64,000 nt of DNA from Haliclona indistincta. Taxonomy: Eukaryota > Porifera > Demospongiae > Haplosclerida > Chalinidae. The notes under the pieces are model-generated. The model had not been told where the DNA came from. It saw nothing but the letters and a program-made list of their open reading frames with translations, and searched no databases. Each line of letters begins with the position of its first letter. The stretch's first letter is position 1. Positions 36,693 to 48,786 of this stretch are shown here, piece by piece. The stretch spans positions 11,699,764 through 11,763,763 of the forward strand of contig OZ024787.1 of NCBI GenBank assembly GCA_964017065.1, in the 5' to 3' direction. The position numbers and the translations under genes were made by a program.

Positions 36693-39600
36693 TTGGAGCA
36701 AATTCCTCTACACATCAGTGCATATAAAGGACATGAAGATGTGGTAAAGCTACTATTGCAACAAAGCAATGTAGTTATTGATGCTCGTGATAAGGTACGT
36801 GTACATTATGGTAACATTTCTATAGTGAGCTAGGTCCTCTTGAATCAACAGATAAGGTGGACTTGAAGTTTGTCCATTACTTTTCACTTGTTGATGCCTG
36901 CAGTACTTAGCTAGTTTGAGTATGATTTCATTTCACATGTTTAGTACATGTGGTTTTTGTGATAGTGTGAGAGTTAGAAAAAATGTCATTTTAAAATGAT
37001 CTATGGAATTTGTAGTGTACTTGATTTAATATTCAAAGATGATAACAGTAAATCTGGTTTTATTTACTATTGTTTTGTACTGGATGGTGGATTATTGTTA
37101 GTTGATCATTGTTACTGAGACACTCATAGTACATGATCATAACATGTTGTGTTTACTTGTTTGTCAATAGTATGGAAACACACCACTACATGAGAGTGCT
37201 ATTGGGGGTCATCCAGTAGTAATGAAGCTGCTGATGGATGCTGGAGCCGATATCAGTTCAGTTAATAATGTGAGTACAAAGTGTGTCTACATTGTGAGAT
37301 TGTGATGGATCAGAGTACAAGTGTTACTATAGTGTATGTATGCTGTATCATGTGATATGTACAATACTATGCTCTGATGTAGGCACTTGATACTTGTGCC
37401 TTCAATAGGGTAATTCTCTCCACTATTTTTGATATTTTCAGTCGTATCCATTGGGTCATGTAATTCACTGCATGTCCGTATGTATGTCTGTATAATATGT
37501 GGTGGACAGATGATGGAGAGAGACAGCCAGTCAGATCGATTTTACTATCAATGCCTACAGTGTAGCTCCTTATCAACTTGACGTATATAGCTTCAGTACA
37601 TGGACTTAATGATTACGTAACAGTGTGTGACAGGTTTATTGCACAGCTGGTCCATCCTTCATGAGAGGGTTTGTGCCTTGGTACAAGTGTGTTGGTATTC
37701 AATTCATACAATACTGTGAGGTATTGAGACATGTACTATTGCATGTGATCATGTCAATATTGTGTTGTATTGAAATGATCTGAGCATTTATTATCATGTG
37801 TATTTGTGATCTAGCAACTAAAATTATAATATCTTTAGATAGTTGTCTTTATATTTATTGTTGAAATGCTAAACATCACTGCTTTGTCTGACACTTGTAC
37901 TCTTTGTTTCCACAGAGTGGTAACACTCCACTACATCTTGCTGCTTATTGGGGACGTCTTGATACTGTTAAATTCCTTATTCAACATGGAGCAATTCCTT
38001 CTCTGCTTAATAAAGTGAGTGTTATTATCAACTGGTAGTGTTGTGTTGTTAGTAGTTGTATGGTCACAGCTCAACTGATGTGAATTATAGTATAATGAAT
38101 AGATATTGTAACACTATTCTCACTATAACTACTAACACGAGTTTATGAGTTATCACAAAAATAATTTTTTTATTAGAATATTGTCGCTGGTTATTTTTGA
38201 ACTGATTTGTACAGCAAATGTGTGTCTCTACAAAAAATTGACTCAATTTTCTCAGGTGTCTCAATTTGCTTGAGATCAAACCATTTGAATTGATTTTATT
38301 TTTCGTACAGCAACTGTGTCTTGAAATTAGATTTATAAAAATTATTTTCGTCACTTTATACTTCTTGATGGCAGCTCTGTCCATTAAGAAGCATAAAGTG
38401 CTGTACAGTACGCTGCATGGGAGGTAGTCACTGAGTAGTTGTCCAGCAATGCTGAAAATGAATTCCTTAAGGTAAACCACCTTCTTTGATTCATGGTGGG
38501 CATGGTTTAGAAACTGAGATAATCCCCATTCAAGGGCTAAAATAATTTTTTCAAATGTCTCTGGTTAAAAATCTCTATTTATTACATAGTACGTCATCTT
38601 TCACCAATCGGATTGCTCTATTCGAGGGCATTAATGTAGGTCATTGACCGTGCATAGCGTCTTCTATAGCAACAGACCGTTGCGTCTTTGCGAGTTTGAA
38701 AAATTCCCAATGTTATTGCGCTCACAGAGATGAACTATGTAATAAATCATTTATTGCCCTGCACAACTCGGGCAATAACCGACATTAATGACCTCGGGAA
38801 AGTCGGTTGCCCTCGTACAGTCTCGGGCAACCGACTTTCCCGCGGTCGTTAAATAATAGTTAGATACCGAGTCAAGGGTCATACGGGATTTATAAACCCG
38901 ACGCGGTTGTTGTGACGACCGAGCGTAGCGAGGTCGTTACTTACCGCGGAGGGTTTATAAATCACGTATGACCCGCGGACGAGGTGTCTAAGTTATTTAT
39001 AGCATAGCAACAGTATTTTCGACGCAGAAGCTACGATGGAACGCTCTCTTGCTGTCTTTTTGTGTCCAGATCGAGCTTCTGCGTTTTTGTCCCGCAAGAC
39101 GACGACGTTTTTGACCCAACTACTCAACAAGTTACGGCTAGTCTTCCAATACTGAGCAGTAGCCTTTATCCCAGCTACTACGTACTACCACCACCATCGC
39201 GCAGCTCGCTCTCAGTGACTTCCATCAGCCCAGCCCTTGCGAGCTCCACCCTTTCATCTACTACCGCTAACCTCCCATCAACTTCCGTCACCACCCACCA
39301 GCTTTTTCCAGAATGCCTCTTCGCCACTAACTAACTCCAGTCCACTCTCTAATCTACCGTACTGTTCCAGTGTTTCCATCTCCACTAACCAGCTCCTGCC
39401 TCACTGCCTCAGTCTTCGACACTATATCCAGCGCACTATCTACCTACTCTGCACCCCCTACTAGCTCCTATCATCATCAGCAGCAGCCTTCTAGCTCTAG
39501 GTTCACTGTATCTAAAACAAATCAGCAAATCTCGGCAGTCATCATTCATCTGCTTTCTGTGTTGTATTCATCTGACTTTGTTTACACAGCAGTTATTATG

Positions 39601-42600
39601 AATAGTATTATCAATCATGAATTTCATTAATAACACAATGACTTGTAGCCGGGTCATATGAAAGCCCGTGGGTCATATGAGAAATATAACCCGGCAACTG
39701 GGCAATCTGATTGGTCAAACACTCTTAGCTATGCTATAATGTCGGTTATTGCCCTCGTGTGAGGGCAATAACTAATACTTCTTGTGGTTCATTGTGTTAT
39801 TCCAGTACTAGTAGTATCTTGTATCAGTGACTCACAGTAGTCACTAATGATATTCCAGTACTAGTAGTATCTTGTATTAGTGACTCACAGTAGTCACTAA
39901 TGATATTCCAGTACTAGTAGTATCTTGTATCGGTGAGTCATTACCAGAAATAAAGGACATCACACGGAATTACGTTTATGCACAGAACACGATTTACTTG
40001 TAATGTAACACGATTAATATAACGGGTTGCTAATGACAACCGCTCCGTTCCGTGAAGGTCACCTTTGATCATAATTCACTGTGCGTCTTCTTGCACAGTT
40101 TCTACTAGTCCCAGTAGCGTCTGTGGTACTAAAAGGACTCCTATTGGTGCGCCTTGAACGTCTGCTTCCTTCGCTCTGAACTACAAAGCCTTGTCGCCGT
40201 TCGCTAGCATGGTACAGGTAGGCAACTTCACAGCTCTACAACGCTTGCAGTATAGACGTCCACTGTTTCAACACGGTTGTGTATAGCTATGCTAAGAAGC
40301 TCAAGCTTATGTATTACCTGTAACAATGTTCTTTTCAGAACAGAAAGTAAGCAGCGCGACGAAATCAGAGCTCAGAGAATGGCGGTCACGAGTGACTTCT
40401 GGCCTCCCTCCTGAGCCTTTGCTACACTAGAATTGCCAAGTACTAGTTTCTAGACGGTCTAGGGATAGTCTGAGATACTAGCGCTACAGTTTAAACTGAA
40501 TAATCCATGCTCAAACTGTCCTAAACACAACTGCTGTACTTCATTTCTTCCCGGGCAAAACTTGTTTCTTACCTAACTTCACCTCAAAAGTGGAACCTAC
40601 TTTTTTCTTTGGATTTCAATTTTGAACACACCATTCAAATCTTCAGACCCTGTTCTATTAGACCTGGGGTCGACCAACTCAAAATCGAGTTTAGTTTTTT
40701 AGTTACAGTCGCTCAAAAATCGATAAAAATCACATTTTGACATCAGCTAATACATTAACAATTGGGCGATAGTCGCGACTTTGAAGTGCGTTTTGGAACG
40801 GACTTTTTTCAACTCTACTGCAACATTTTTAGCTCAATCGATAGCTAATAGGCTGAAGTTTGCTATCCTGAGTCGACCAAGTGAAAATCTAGTTTGTGGA
40901 AGTCAGGACGCCGAGTAGAAGTTCATCTTCCAATGAACACAATACAAATTTAACTAAAGTGAATATACGGACCTAAGTTTTGATAGTATATGGAAATTGT
41001 AACAGGATTTCGTTATTAGCTGGCAATGCTCACAGTAGTCACTAATGATATTCCAGTACTAGTAGTATCTTGTATCAGTGACTCACAGTAGTCACTAACA
41101 TGTGATCTACACATTGTTTAGTCCACAGCTAAGTGATGTTTATCAATCAGGCAGCGTAGCTGTGGGTCTCTACAGCTCATAATAGAATCCCGCCATTGCC
41201 GCGACCTCATAATGGAATCCCACCATGCGGCACAGATTTTGGTTCTGAGCGTGGAGTTCTACTTAATATTTTTATAACGCTCCGTGTGTCCTTGCTTGCT
41301 GTTCGCTTTGTTTCTGTTTGCTGTTGCTGAAGCCCAATCGGATCTATGTGATGTAGAAGCCCTTGCGCCATTACCATAGTGCTTGCAGTAGATGTAGTGC
41401 TATGCATCAGTCATTGTGATCTCTGATTACATGTGGTCTGTAGATATTGCTGAGTACATTCATTCTCTCAGATTGTCCTGTCTTGTTTGTGTTGACTATG
41501 ACACATGACTCATCACATATGAATTGTAGCACATGGTGTGTGTGGTATTATTTACCCTGTACTCAAACATCTTATGTGTCATGACTCACACTGTTGTTCT
41601 GTTATACAGAAAGGTCAGACTGCACTTGATATGGCGAGAGTAAGACATTCTGGTGCTTCTGAAGTAGTCAAATATCTTGAAGAATTTGGTAAGTGAATTG
41701 TTATGATAATGCTCACTATTATTATCTTAGCATTACAAGTACTATCTGTTTGTAGCTATTGTGCTTTCTAGGGTATTTTGTGGTGTGTACATTGTAGCTT
41801 GCTGTGTCAATGAACATAAGATGCTGTAGTTGTTATTGAAACTTAATTATGATAGTTGAATAAGAAGAGATGTTTAGAACCAGTGCATAAAGATGTTTAA
41901 GGGGGCGGGTACCCTTTGTCATTAATTATTCATATGTTTTTCACCTAAAATAATATACAATTACTGTGTCAATATAAAACACGCTACAACAGCATAAAGG
42001 CAACTAATAGAGACGTCAAAGACTGTTCTTCTGCACTTGTTTTATAAACTTAAATATAAAGTACGTAGGCGGCATCGATCAAAAAGCACAGCACGAAGTT
42101 TTTCTACTTTCTGCGTCAACTTTTGTTCAAGCCTTTGCAGAGAAACATGAACAGATGCCGCCATTCCACGCTTCTATATCCAGAGCAGGGCCAGAGGTAG
42201 TCTTTTGGGGCTCCTGGTAAGTCAGCATAGAGAAAATAGCTAGAAAGTAAAAAACCCACGGCGGTTTCACCCCTTCTTCGAGCCATAAATCTTGAACGGC
42301 TACTTTCTTGCCAAAAATTTCACCCTCTGGCCCTGGCCACGACTTCATACAACTGAGAAGATCTGGTCATACGGTCCGCTGAACTGAGCTGTTTGCTATA
42401 AATGACGCAGAAACAGTTCACCAATAGCAAGTCAGGAGTCAACTACAGTTGTATTATTGTACAAGCTCATGTGCCACATTGTGCTATGATTATATTTATT
42501 ATCACCACAAGTTTACATAAAATAACAATATTCATGTTGCGTGGGCGAAAGGGTACCCACTGCCTTAATTTGCAGCTGTATAAATATATACCATAGGGCT

Positions 42601-45600
42601 GGTATTTTTCATGGCACAATAATTTCGCTGAATTAAATTTAACGGATCGTAAATTTCACGATTTTAACGAGCGTAATACAAAATTGTATTGAACATTAAA
42701 TTTTTGTGGGTTTAATTTTCGCGAATTGTATCGCTCGCGAAAAACAAATACGCGCGAAAAATACCAGCTCTACGGTATTTAAAATTCTTGTCATTTTTAC
42801 AGTAGGTTCCAGAGTGAGCTCCAGTATTGCCACACCCTCACAACCTACTGGTTAGCATTAATACTGATCTTTAGTAAATACCTGTTCTCTTGAGTCATAC
42901 AATACTCTAATAGTTTTTATCTATAAACTAGCTATCTCAGTCATACAAAGCATTCCTAGTAACAAGTAATAGTTAATTAATGTATGGCTCTGCGTGTAAC
43001 ATTGGATTTGTTTACATGAGCTTGCTGTCTATTTTTAACTAAGAGACCGGAAGCGAGTGCGGACAAATCCAATGTTACACGAGGCATTAATTGCTTTGTT
43101 ATTACTCGTTCCAAGTCCCACTAGCGTTAGCGAGCTCATTGTGTATATAAGGTACACACTACAGAGCTCTTTACCTTCCTGTAGGGCATAAGCCTTACCT
43201 AATAGTTGGCAAAGCAGGCACTACTGTCCTGCTGTGTGCCATGAAATTTGGTTGCCGCCAGACCCGCCCATGAGGAGTCACAATATTTTATTATTTTACC
43301 ACTCTGAGCTCCCAGTCAATACATTTGCATTGAGAGTTTGCCATGTACCATATATAGCCGGCTATACGGTAACAATTGTAAACCATTATGCAGACTTTAA
43401 TATGTGCTCTTAATTGTACATGTACATAGTTATTAATAAAAAACTAGTTAATAACTGCTGCCTCATATTAATTTTTCCTTTCAGATCTAGTTGATACTGA
43501 TGCTACTCAAGAGGCATTTCAACGTGAGGTTGGAGTGTGTGTCTCTAACCTGGTAGTGAATGGATCACCTGGTAGTGGTAAAACATGTGTAGTGAATCTA
43601 TCAGTCGGTGAACCTGCTCCTGATGTCCGCAACAGCACCGGCTGTGTAGAGACTCCTGTTCGTGCCATAGCACAAGGTACCATCTTTGCCAACGGCACAA
43701 GATTGCAGAAACTACAAACTGAAGAAATGCTCCACATGGTGTGTCAAGCTATGAAGCACAAGGTTGATGAGATAAAGAGAGAGCAAGTTGATCAAAAGAA
43801 GCCGCGTCATCATATAGTACCCAGCTCTACTCCAGCTACACAGCAATCCGCATCCAGTACTCCATCAATGAGTGATGAGCCTAGTGAAGCCACTAGTGAT
43901 GACAAAGAAGAGAGCCTCCAGGTGTTTGCTAAGCTAGTTGTTGAGATATCATCTGCTGAGGCATCAACTGAGTTCCTAACAGCTCACTTGGTCTTGACTA
44001 TCGACTCAGGAGGCCAGCCACACTTCATGGATGTAGCACCACTCTTTCTTCGCAACAGCTCCTTGTTTCTTATCACTGTGAAGCTGAACGAGCGACTGGA
44101 CTCTAAACCAAAATTCGATTACTTCATCAATGGACAACCGATTGAAATGAGCAACACAGAGCTCCAACCGACCAACCTGCAGCTAATAGAGCAGCTTGCC
44201 AAGAACATTTCATCACTTCAACTATCAACCACTCCCAGCTCAGATGGATCAGAGCATGCAAAGTTCATGATTGTTGGCACCTTTGCTGACAAAGCAGGAG
44301 ACTGCCAGGACGAGACTATCGCTGATAAGAACACCAAGCTACGTGATCGATTGAAGGATTATGAAGCCGAACGAATTGATGCAGGAAATGATGTCATCTT
44401 TGCTGTCAATGCAATCACTACTGATCCAGACAAGCGTCGAGAGGCAGCTCTGAGACTACAGGACAAGATTACCAATACTCCAGGCACCACTATCAAGACA
44501 AGAATCAAGATGAGGTGGTTTGGTCTACTACTGCACTTGCTGGATGAGGCTGAGAAGAACAAGGTCTCCATTATCCCTCTGGAGGAGGTGCTTGCTGCTG
44601 GAAGAAGTCTTCAAATGAGTAGAGATGAAACTCTACAGGCCATAGCATTTTTCCATAAGCTAAACCTCCTCATGTATTTCTCAACTGATAAGCTTGGTAG
44701 CATAGTGTTTATCGATGTAAAGCCTATACTAAGCAATGTGTCCAATCTTATTGGCATCTCTTTTATCGATAAGAATAAGCTCGACAAGATCTTCATCCCT
44801 AACCTGCCAGCCGATGCCCAGAGATTACTGAGAGATTACGGTAGATTCTCCCAAGAGATTCTGGATTCATCGTTTCACTTCTCAGCGCCACTCACCACTG
44901 ATGTGTTCCTCGACTTATTAGAGCACCTTTGTGTTATAGCACGCATCGAGAGAAAAGGTCTAACAAGCTTCTTCCTCCCATGTGCCTTGCCTCATGCACC
45001 TGAAGATATCCTTCAAAAGAAGGAGCAGATCACCAGCTTGTGGATTGTGTCGCTTCAGACCAGGCGTGGTATTGGATTGGTTGATGTTCCCATCCCAAAG
45101 AGCTATCTACCCACGCTTGTTGTTCATCTACTCAACTCGTCTGATTTTGAAGCAGATCTTATGTCTCGTCAGTATCGTAACCTCATGAGCATCCGATATG
45201 TTCGTGGTGGATGTGTCTATCTGATAGAGAGGAATCTTCAGCTGGAGATCTACTACCCTTGTGCTGACGATGATGAAGAAATAAGCAAGGATTGCTCCTT
45301 CATTCGCTCAGTAATAATGAACGCTCTCGTTGAGGTTGAGAAGAACCTTCATTTCATACCAGGCATATTGATCAAGAACGATGCCTTCCTCTGCTCCTGT
45401 GACGGTTCTCGCCATATCTGTGTGTACAACAAAGACCGCAGGAGAACGTATTGTGATAGAAGTGACAAGCTGAGAAAACTCAACCAGCAACAACAGTATT
45501 GGTTACACCAGCAGCAGCAGCAACCAGGTATATGCCTGCTAACATGATTGATGATGAGTTATCACCATCTTTTTGTTTAGCCGCAGTTGTTGAGCGACCC

Positions 45601-46014
45601 ACCACAGCTGATCTACCATCATCAGTAGCATCATCATCATCAGTAGTAGTTCCCACTAGTACATCTGGTACAATACTACCATCATCAGGTGAAGCTTGTT
45701 TAGATCTTGTGACATTGTATCATCCTCATCATACTGCAGGCTCTCCTCCTCTCTCAGTGAACCTGCTTGTTGAAGCAGTCACAGATGTTACAGATTGGCA
45801 CACTCTTGGTCTTAAACTGAATCTCACTATGAGCCAGTTGGAGGACATTCGTGTCACCTATCATGTGTATGGATTAGGTGTACTCAAAGCTAGAGTGTTT
45901 GATGCATGGTTAAAGAGCTCTCCCGGTGCATCTTGGAGTGACCTCATCTCAGCTTTGAAGAGCATGAATGAGCACAGAGTTGCTAGAGATATTGCAGCAC
46001 GCTATTCTGCTTGA
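36693..46014 (+). CDS. Ankyrin - Roc-like GTPase - Death domain protein, copy B, lacking first two exons
   Basis: Eight exons match exons 3-10 of copy A and join in frame for 944 codons: 36693-36794, 37171-37269, 37916-38014, 41610-41688, 42803-42850, 43485-45527, 45581-45667, 45740-46014. The GTPase exon has the same length as in A (2,043 bp) with about 27 of 681 residues different. The ankyrin exons differ at 16 of 100 residues. No counterpart of the initiating exon or the first ankyrin exon lies between the F2 repeat at 35373 and exon 3, so either the gene is 5'-truncated or it uses an unseen upstream exon. The intact frame argues for recent loss or continued use. The intron at 45668-45739 is 72 nt and open, so retention would add 24 residues. 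Confidence 0.75.
38571..39780. mobile_element. Insertion block with two inverted-repeat elements, unit 2 only
   Basis: A small element (TTTATTACATAGT ends, 38578-38750) adjoins a larger one with ends around GGGCAATAACCGACATTA (about 38766-38786) and its complement near 39738-39770. Its interior includes Pro/Ser/Thr-rich open frames (39062-39630) without recognisable domains; I leave them uncalled. Unit 1 lacks the block at the matching site near 23310. Confidence 0.6.
39800..41100. repeat. 53-bp minisatellite split by a 1.1-kb insertion
   Basis: About two and a half 53-bp units (39800-39947) and one more (41030-41100) flank unrelated sequence. The insert has short inverted ends, CATTACCAG on the left and CTGGCAATG on the right, so it is likely a non-autonomous transposon. 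No coding frame is convincing. Confidence 0.65.
41897..42568. mobile_element. TTAA MITE in unit 2
   Basis: TTAA borders (41897-41900 and 42565-42568) with inverted ends GGGGGCGGGTACCCTTTG and the complement of CGAAAGGGTACCCACTGCC. It is related in its ends to the element at 21913-22698. It lies in the intron between exons 6 and 7 of copy B. Confidence 0.75.
42589..42777. mobile_element. Small MITE with TACCRTAGRGCTGGTATTTTTC ends
   Basis: The left end TACCATAGGGCTGGTATTTT recurs inverted at the right end (AAAATACCAGCTCTACGGTA). The element is 189 bp and TA-flanked. Confidence 0.75.
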
Positions 46015-46631
46015 CTCACACCAGGTAATGATCTCTATAACACTCTCTGCACTTGTATTAATCAATCATCATTATGCAGGAACTGGTATCACTGCAGTAA
46101 GTAGCTCATCAGATCACATGGTCCCACACCAGCAGACACAGCGCAGACTCTGTAGATTATTATAACTAAACAGTGTCTATTCAACTGGTCTATTATTTGT
46201 ACTCAATAAGAACAATTTTTATGTTACGTCCTAAACAATGCAGTGATCATCAGTGAGTGTGTCTAACAGTGCACGCATGTCCAAGAACAGTGAGCTATAG
46301 CGACATTGACAGTAATCAACTCAGAGGATGTCATCACCAGTACCTGCTGTATCGTACTAATTGTGTGCATACCTACTCCTCCAAGTTACCCACCCACCTA
46401 GTTACACATGGTCGACTTTTTAAAAGGAAGCTTGTACCCAAAGCAGATGGCAGAGTACGCAGCTATATACACGTACGTGCATGAGCGATGTGAGGAGATT
46501 TCGCAATAATAATGATAAAATAGACGAATTGCGCCATGCATACTTGTAGCTAAATTTAAGACCAACTACTGTATATAATCATGATTCATGAGGTGCATGA
46601 TTAATTTAATATCCCCTGTTGTAACTAATCT

Positions 46632-47566
46632 TCAAGAAAATTAAAAAGATTTCTATCGAAATCAATAGGATGTAGGGTTGTGAAATCTACCACTGGTCAA
46701 CAATGTAAACTAACAAGGAACAAGCATGGAATGGTAACACGATTGACTTTCTAACAGACCATAGATCCCTACATCAGTGGCTGCTGTGGTTGGCTATAGC
46801 TAGTTCGGCTAGTTGCTGTTGACTGACACCTGACGTGCATTCAGCTTGTGACAGCTTATGTACAGCCACTGATGTAGGGATCTATGGTCTGTTAGCAAGT
46901 CAATCGTGTTACCATTCCATGCTTGTTCCTTGTTAGTTTACATTGTTGACCAGTGGTAGATTTCACAACCCTACATCCTTTTGATTTCGATAGAAATCTT
47001 TTTAATTTTCTTGTTTGTGTCCTTTTTTCTTTATCAGTGAAGTGCAGTTCAATTACTGTGCCGTCTTTGTTTCCACCATTGGTTTAGTTTTCCTGTTGTT
47101 GATGGCTTTTCTTTATTATTAACAATTTTAAACTTGTAGCTAAATAATTCTTATGCTTTAGATATCTGCTCGCCTACGCATGCATGAATACAGTGCATAC
47201 GAGCCTCGCCCACACTTGTTTACGGCGGTTATAATTATCTGGCAAGGCAGAATGGTGATTCTGCGCTTGCTAGCTTACCGTTCTTAGAAGACTCCAGACA
47301 AATATGAGTTCTCCGTGATCTATACGGCGTGGCGATACTCAAGCTTGTGCTTGGTCACGTGCGCTAACCACAGCTTGGTCACGTGCGTATTGCGCAATCA
47401 CATTAATGGCGTCTAACACTTAGCTGACAATGGGTCACGATCGAGAAATCGCGGAATTTATATCGCCGTTTCGCTAAAAACTAAGTTAAAAAGGCACATG
47501 CCAGGAGAATTTCACGACTGTTCGTGGGTGTTTTGGTCTCGGCACTGCTCACGTAAAGGTGCTAGG
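46632..47566 (-). repeat. F2 repeat, reverse orientation, running into an assembly gap
   Basis: The foldback (46632-47010) and interior match the other F2 copies up to 47566, where the sequence becomes N. In other copies this point is the GAA/TTC-rich tract, which would explain the gap. Confidence 0.85.
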
Positions 47567-47766
47567 NNNNNNNNNNNNNNNNNNNNNNNNNNNNNNNNNN
47601 NNNNNNNNNNNNNNNNNNNNNNNNNNNNNNNNNNNNNNNNNNNNNNNNNNNNNNNNNNNNNNNNNNNNNNNNNNNNNNNNNNNNNNNNNNNNNNNNNNNN
47701 NNNNNNNNNNNNNNNNNNNNNNNNNNNNNNNNNNNNNNNNNNNNNNNNNNNNNNNNNNNNNNNNNN
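47567..47766. other. Assembly gap (200 N)
   Basis: Two hundred undetermined bases, probably a nominal gap size. The missing sequence should include the 5' hairpin part of the flanking F2 repeat. Confidence 0.95.
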
Positions 47767-48190
47767 TGCACTGTTATAGAGTGATTTAGCTGCTTGGTCA
47801 CATCGTATCACCCTTCTATTACACAGTCTATTATATTTATCTAAATCAGACCCTGTTCCTTGTGTATAGCCTTCTTGTAAGCAGTAGGAAACACACTTGG
47901 TACATAGTCAGGGTGACTAGAATCATGGTGGGCTTACCCAGTCTATTAGCCTGCAAAATTGTATTTCAAAGTTAAAAAATTACTTTCTATAAGGTTTAAG
48001 CTGCAGATTCTTGAGTAACGTCGAGGTTTCCACACTGCTCGACGTACTCGACGTACAGCATTTATCCACAGTTCTATCTTGGCTTGGTCGTGAAATGGAA
48101 GCGGAAAAAAACTTACCATACAGCCTTTCTTTGCCGAACTAGAGCATCCAATAACGCAGCAATTGTTCACTATATTCGATAAGCCATTCA
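47767..48190 (-). pseudogene. THAP-domain remnant
   Basis: On the minus strand at about 47985-48170 the frame reads NCCVIGCSSSAKKG, VSFFPLPFHDQAKIELWINA and RICSLNLIESNF, the layout of a THAP zinc finger (C2CH). The zinc-binding His expected in CSLHF is Asn here, so the finger is damaged. A downstream fragment, HPDYVPSVFPTAYKK (about 47880-47925), also fits the stretch after THAP domains. It runs into the gap. THAP domains occur in P-element transposases and host genes; the transposon context favours the former. Confidence 0.55.
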
Positions 48191-48221
48191 AAAGATGTTC
48201 TGTTATGAAAAAAAAACATTC

Positions 48222-48363
48222 TATAGATAGTTTCGTGGCAAAGGTGTGATGGAATGTTCGCGGCAAAGTGCGGAAATGACGTCATAATTCTGACGTCATT
48301 TCCGCACTTTTGGGTCGATATTAGCCGCGAACATTCCATCACACTTTTGCCACGAAACTATAG
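48222..48363. mobile_element. Compact palindromic MITE beside the THAP remnant
   Basis: Arms share AGTTTCGTGGCAAA, GTGTGATGGAATGTTCGCGG and TGCGGAAATGACGTCA, meeting at TAATTC. Unit 1 lacks it at the matching site. Its neighbourhood suggests it may be mobilised by a P-like THAP transposase, but this is speculative. Confidence 0.7.
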
Positions 48364-48786
48364 TCAACAGCTCAGGAATCATTTCACTAGCTGTTATGGC
48401 TCTATACTAACTGAGTAGATAGTCAGAGCTACTGTATCAGTTACAAGAGTTACAAAACTGATCAGCTAGTTTTTACATACGTAGTAAGGAAAATAATGTG
48501 TTGTTGGTTATCTTACAACATGCAACAAACTACCAAAATCTGTGACATGTTAACAATTTTAGCACATTTTATGCATTACAATAGTAACTGAAATAATAGT
48601 TATGCTATCACCAGGAGTCCATAATAGGCGCGGTCGATCACTGGTAGCTATATAGGCTTAATAGGCACAGATGATTATGGACCCTGTTATCACCAATAGT
48701 GTCGTACCAAAGTGCATTGACACCTCTTCTTTCAAGTTACATTTGTTAAATTCATTTCACACCTACGTAGGATTCAGTTTGTAGTC

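Noticed and set aside
39062..39630. Pro/Ser/Thr-rich open frames inside a unit 2 insertion
   Set aside because: They overlap in three frames, lack domains and lie within a non-autonomous-looking repeat.
47498..47811. Open frames spanning the run of N
   Set aside because: They consist mainly of undetermined residues in an assembly gap.
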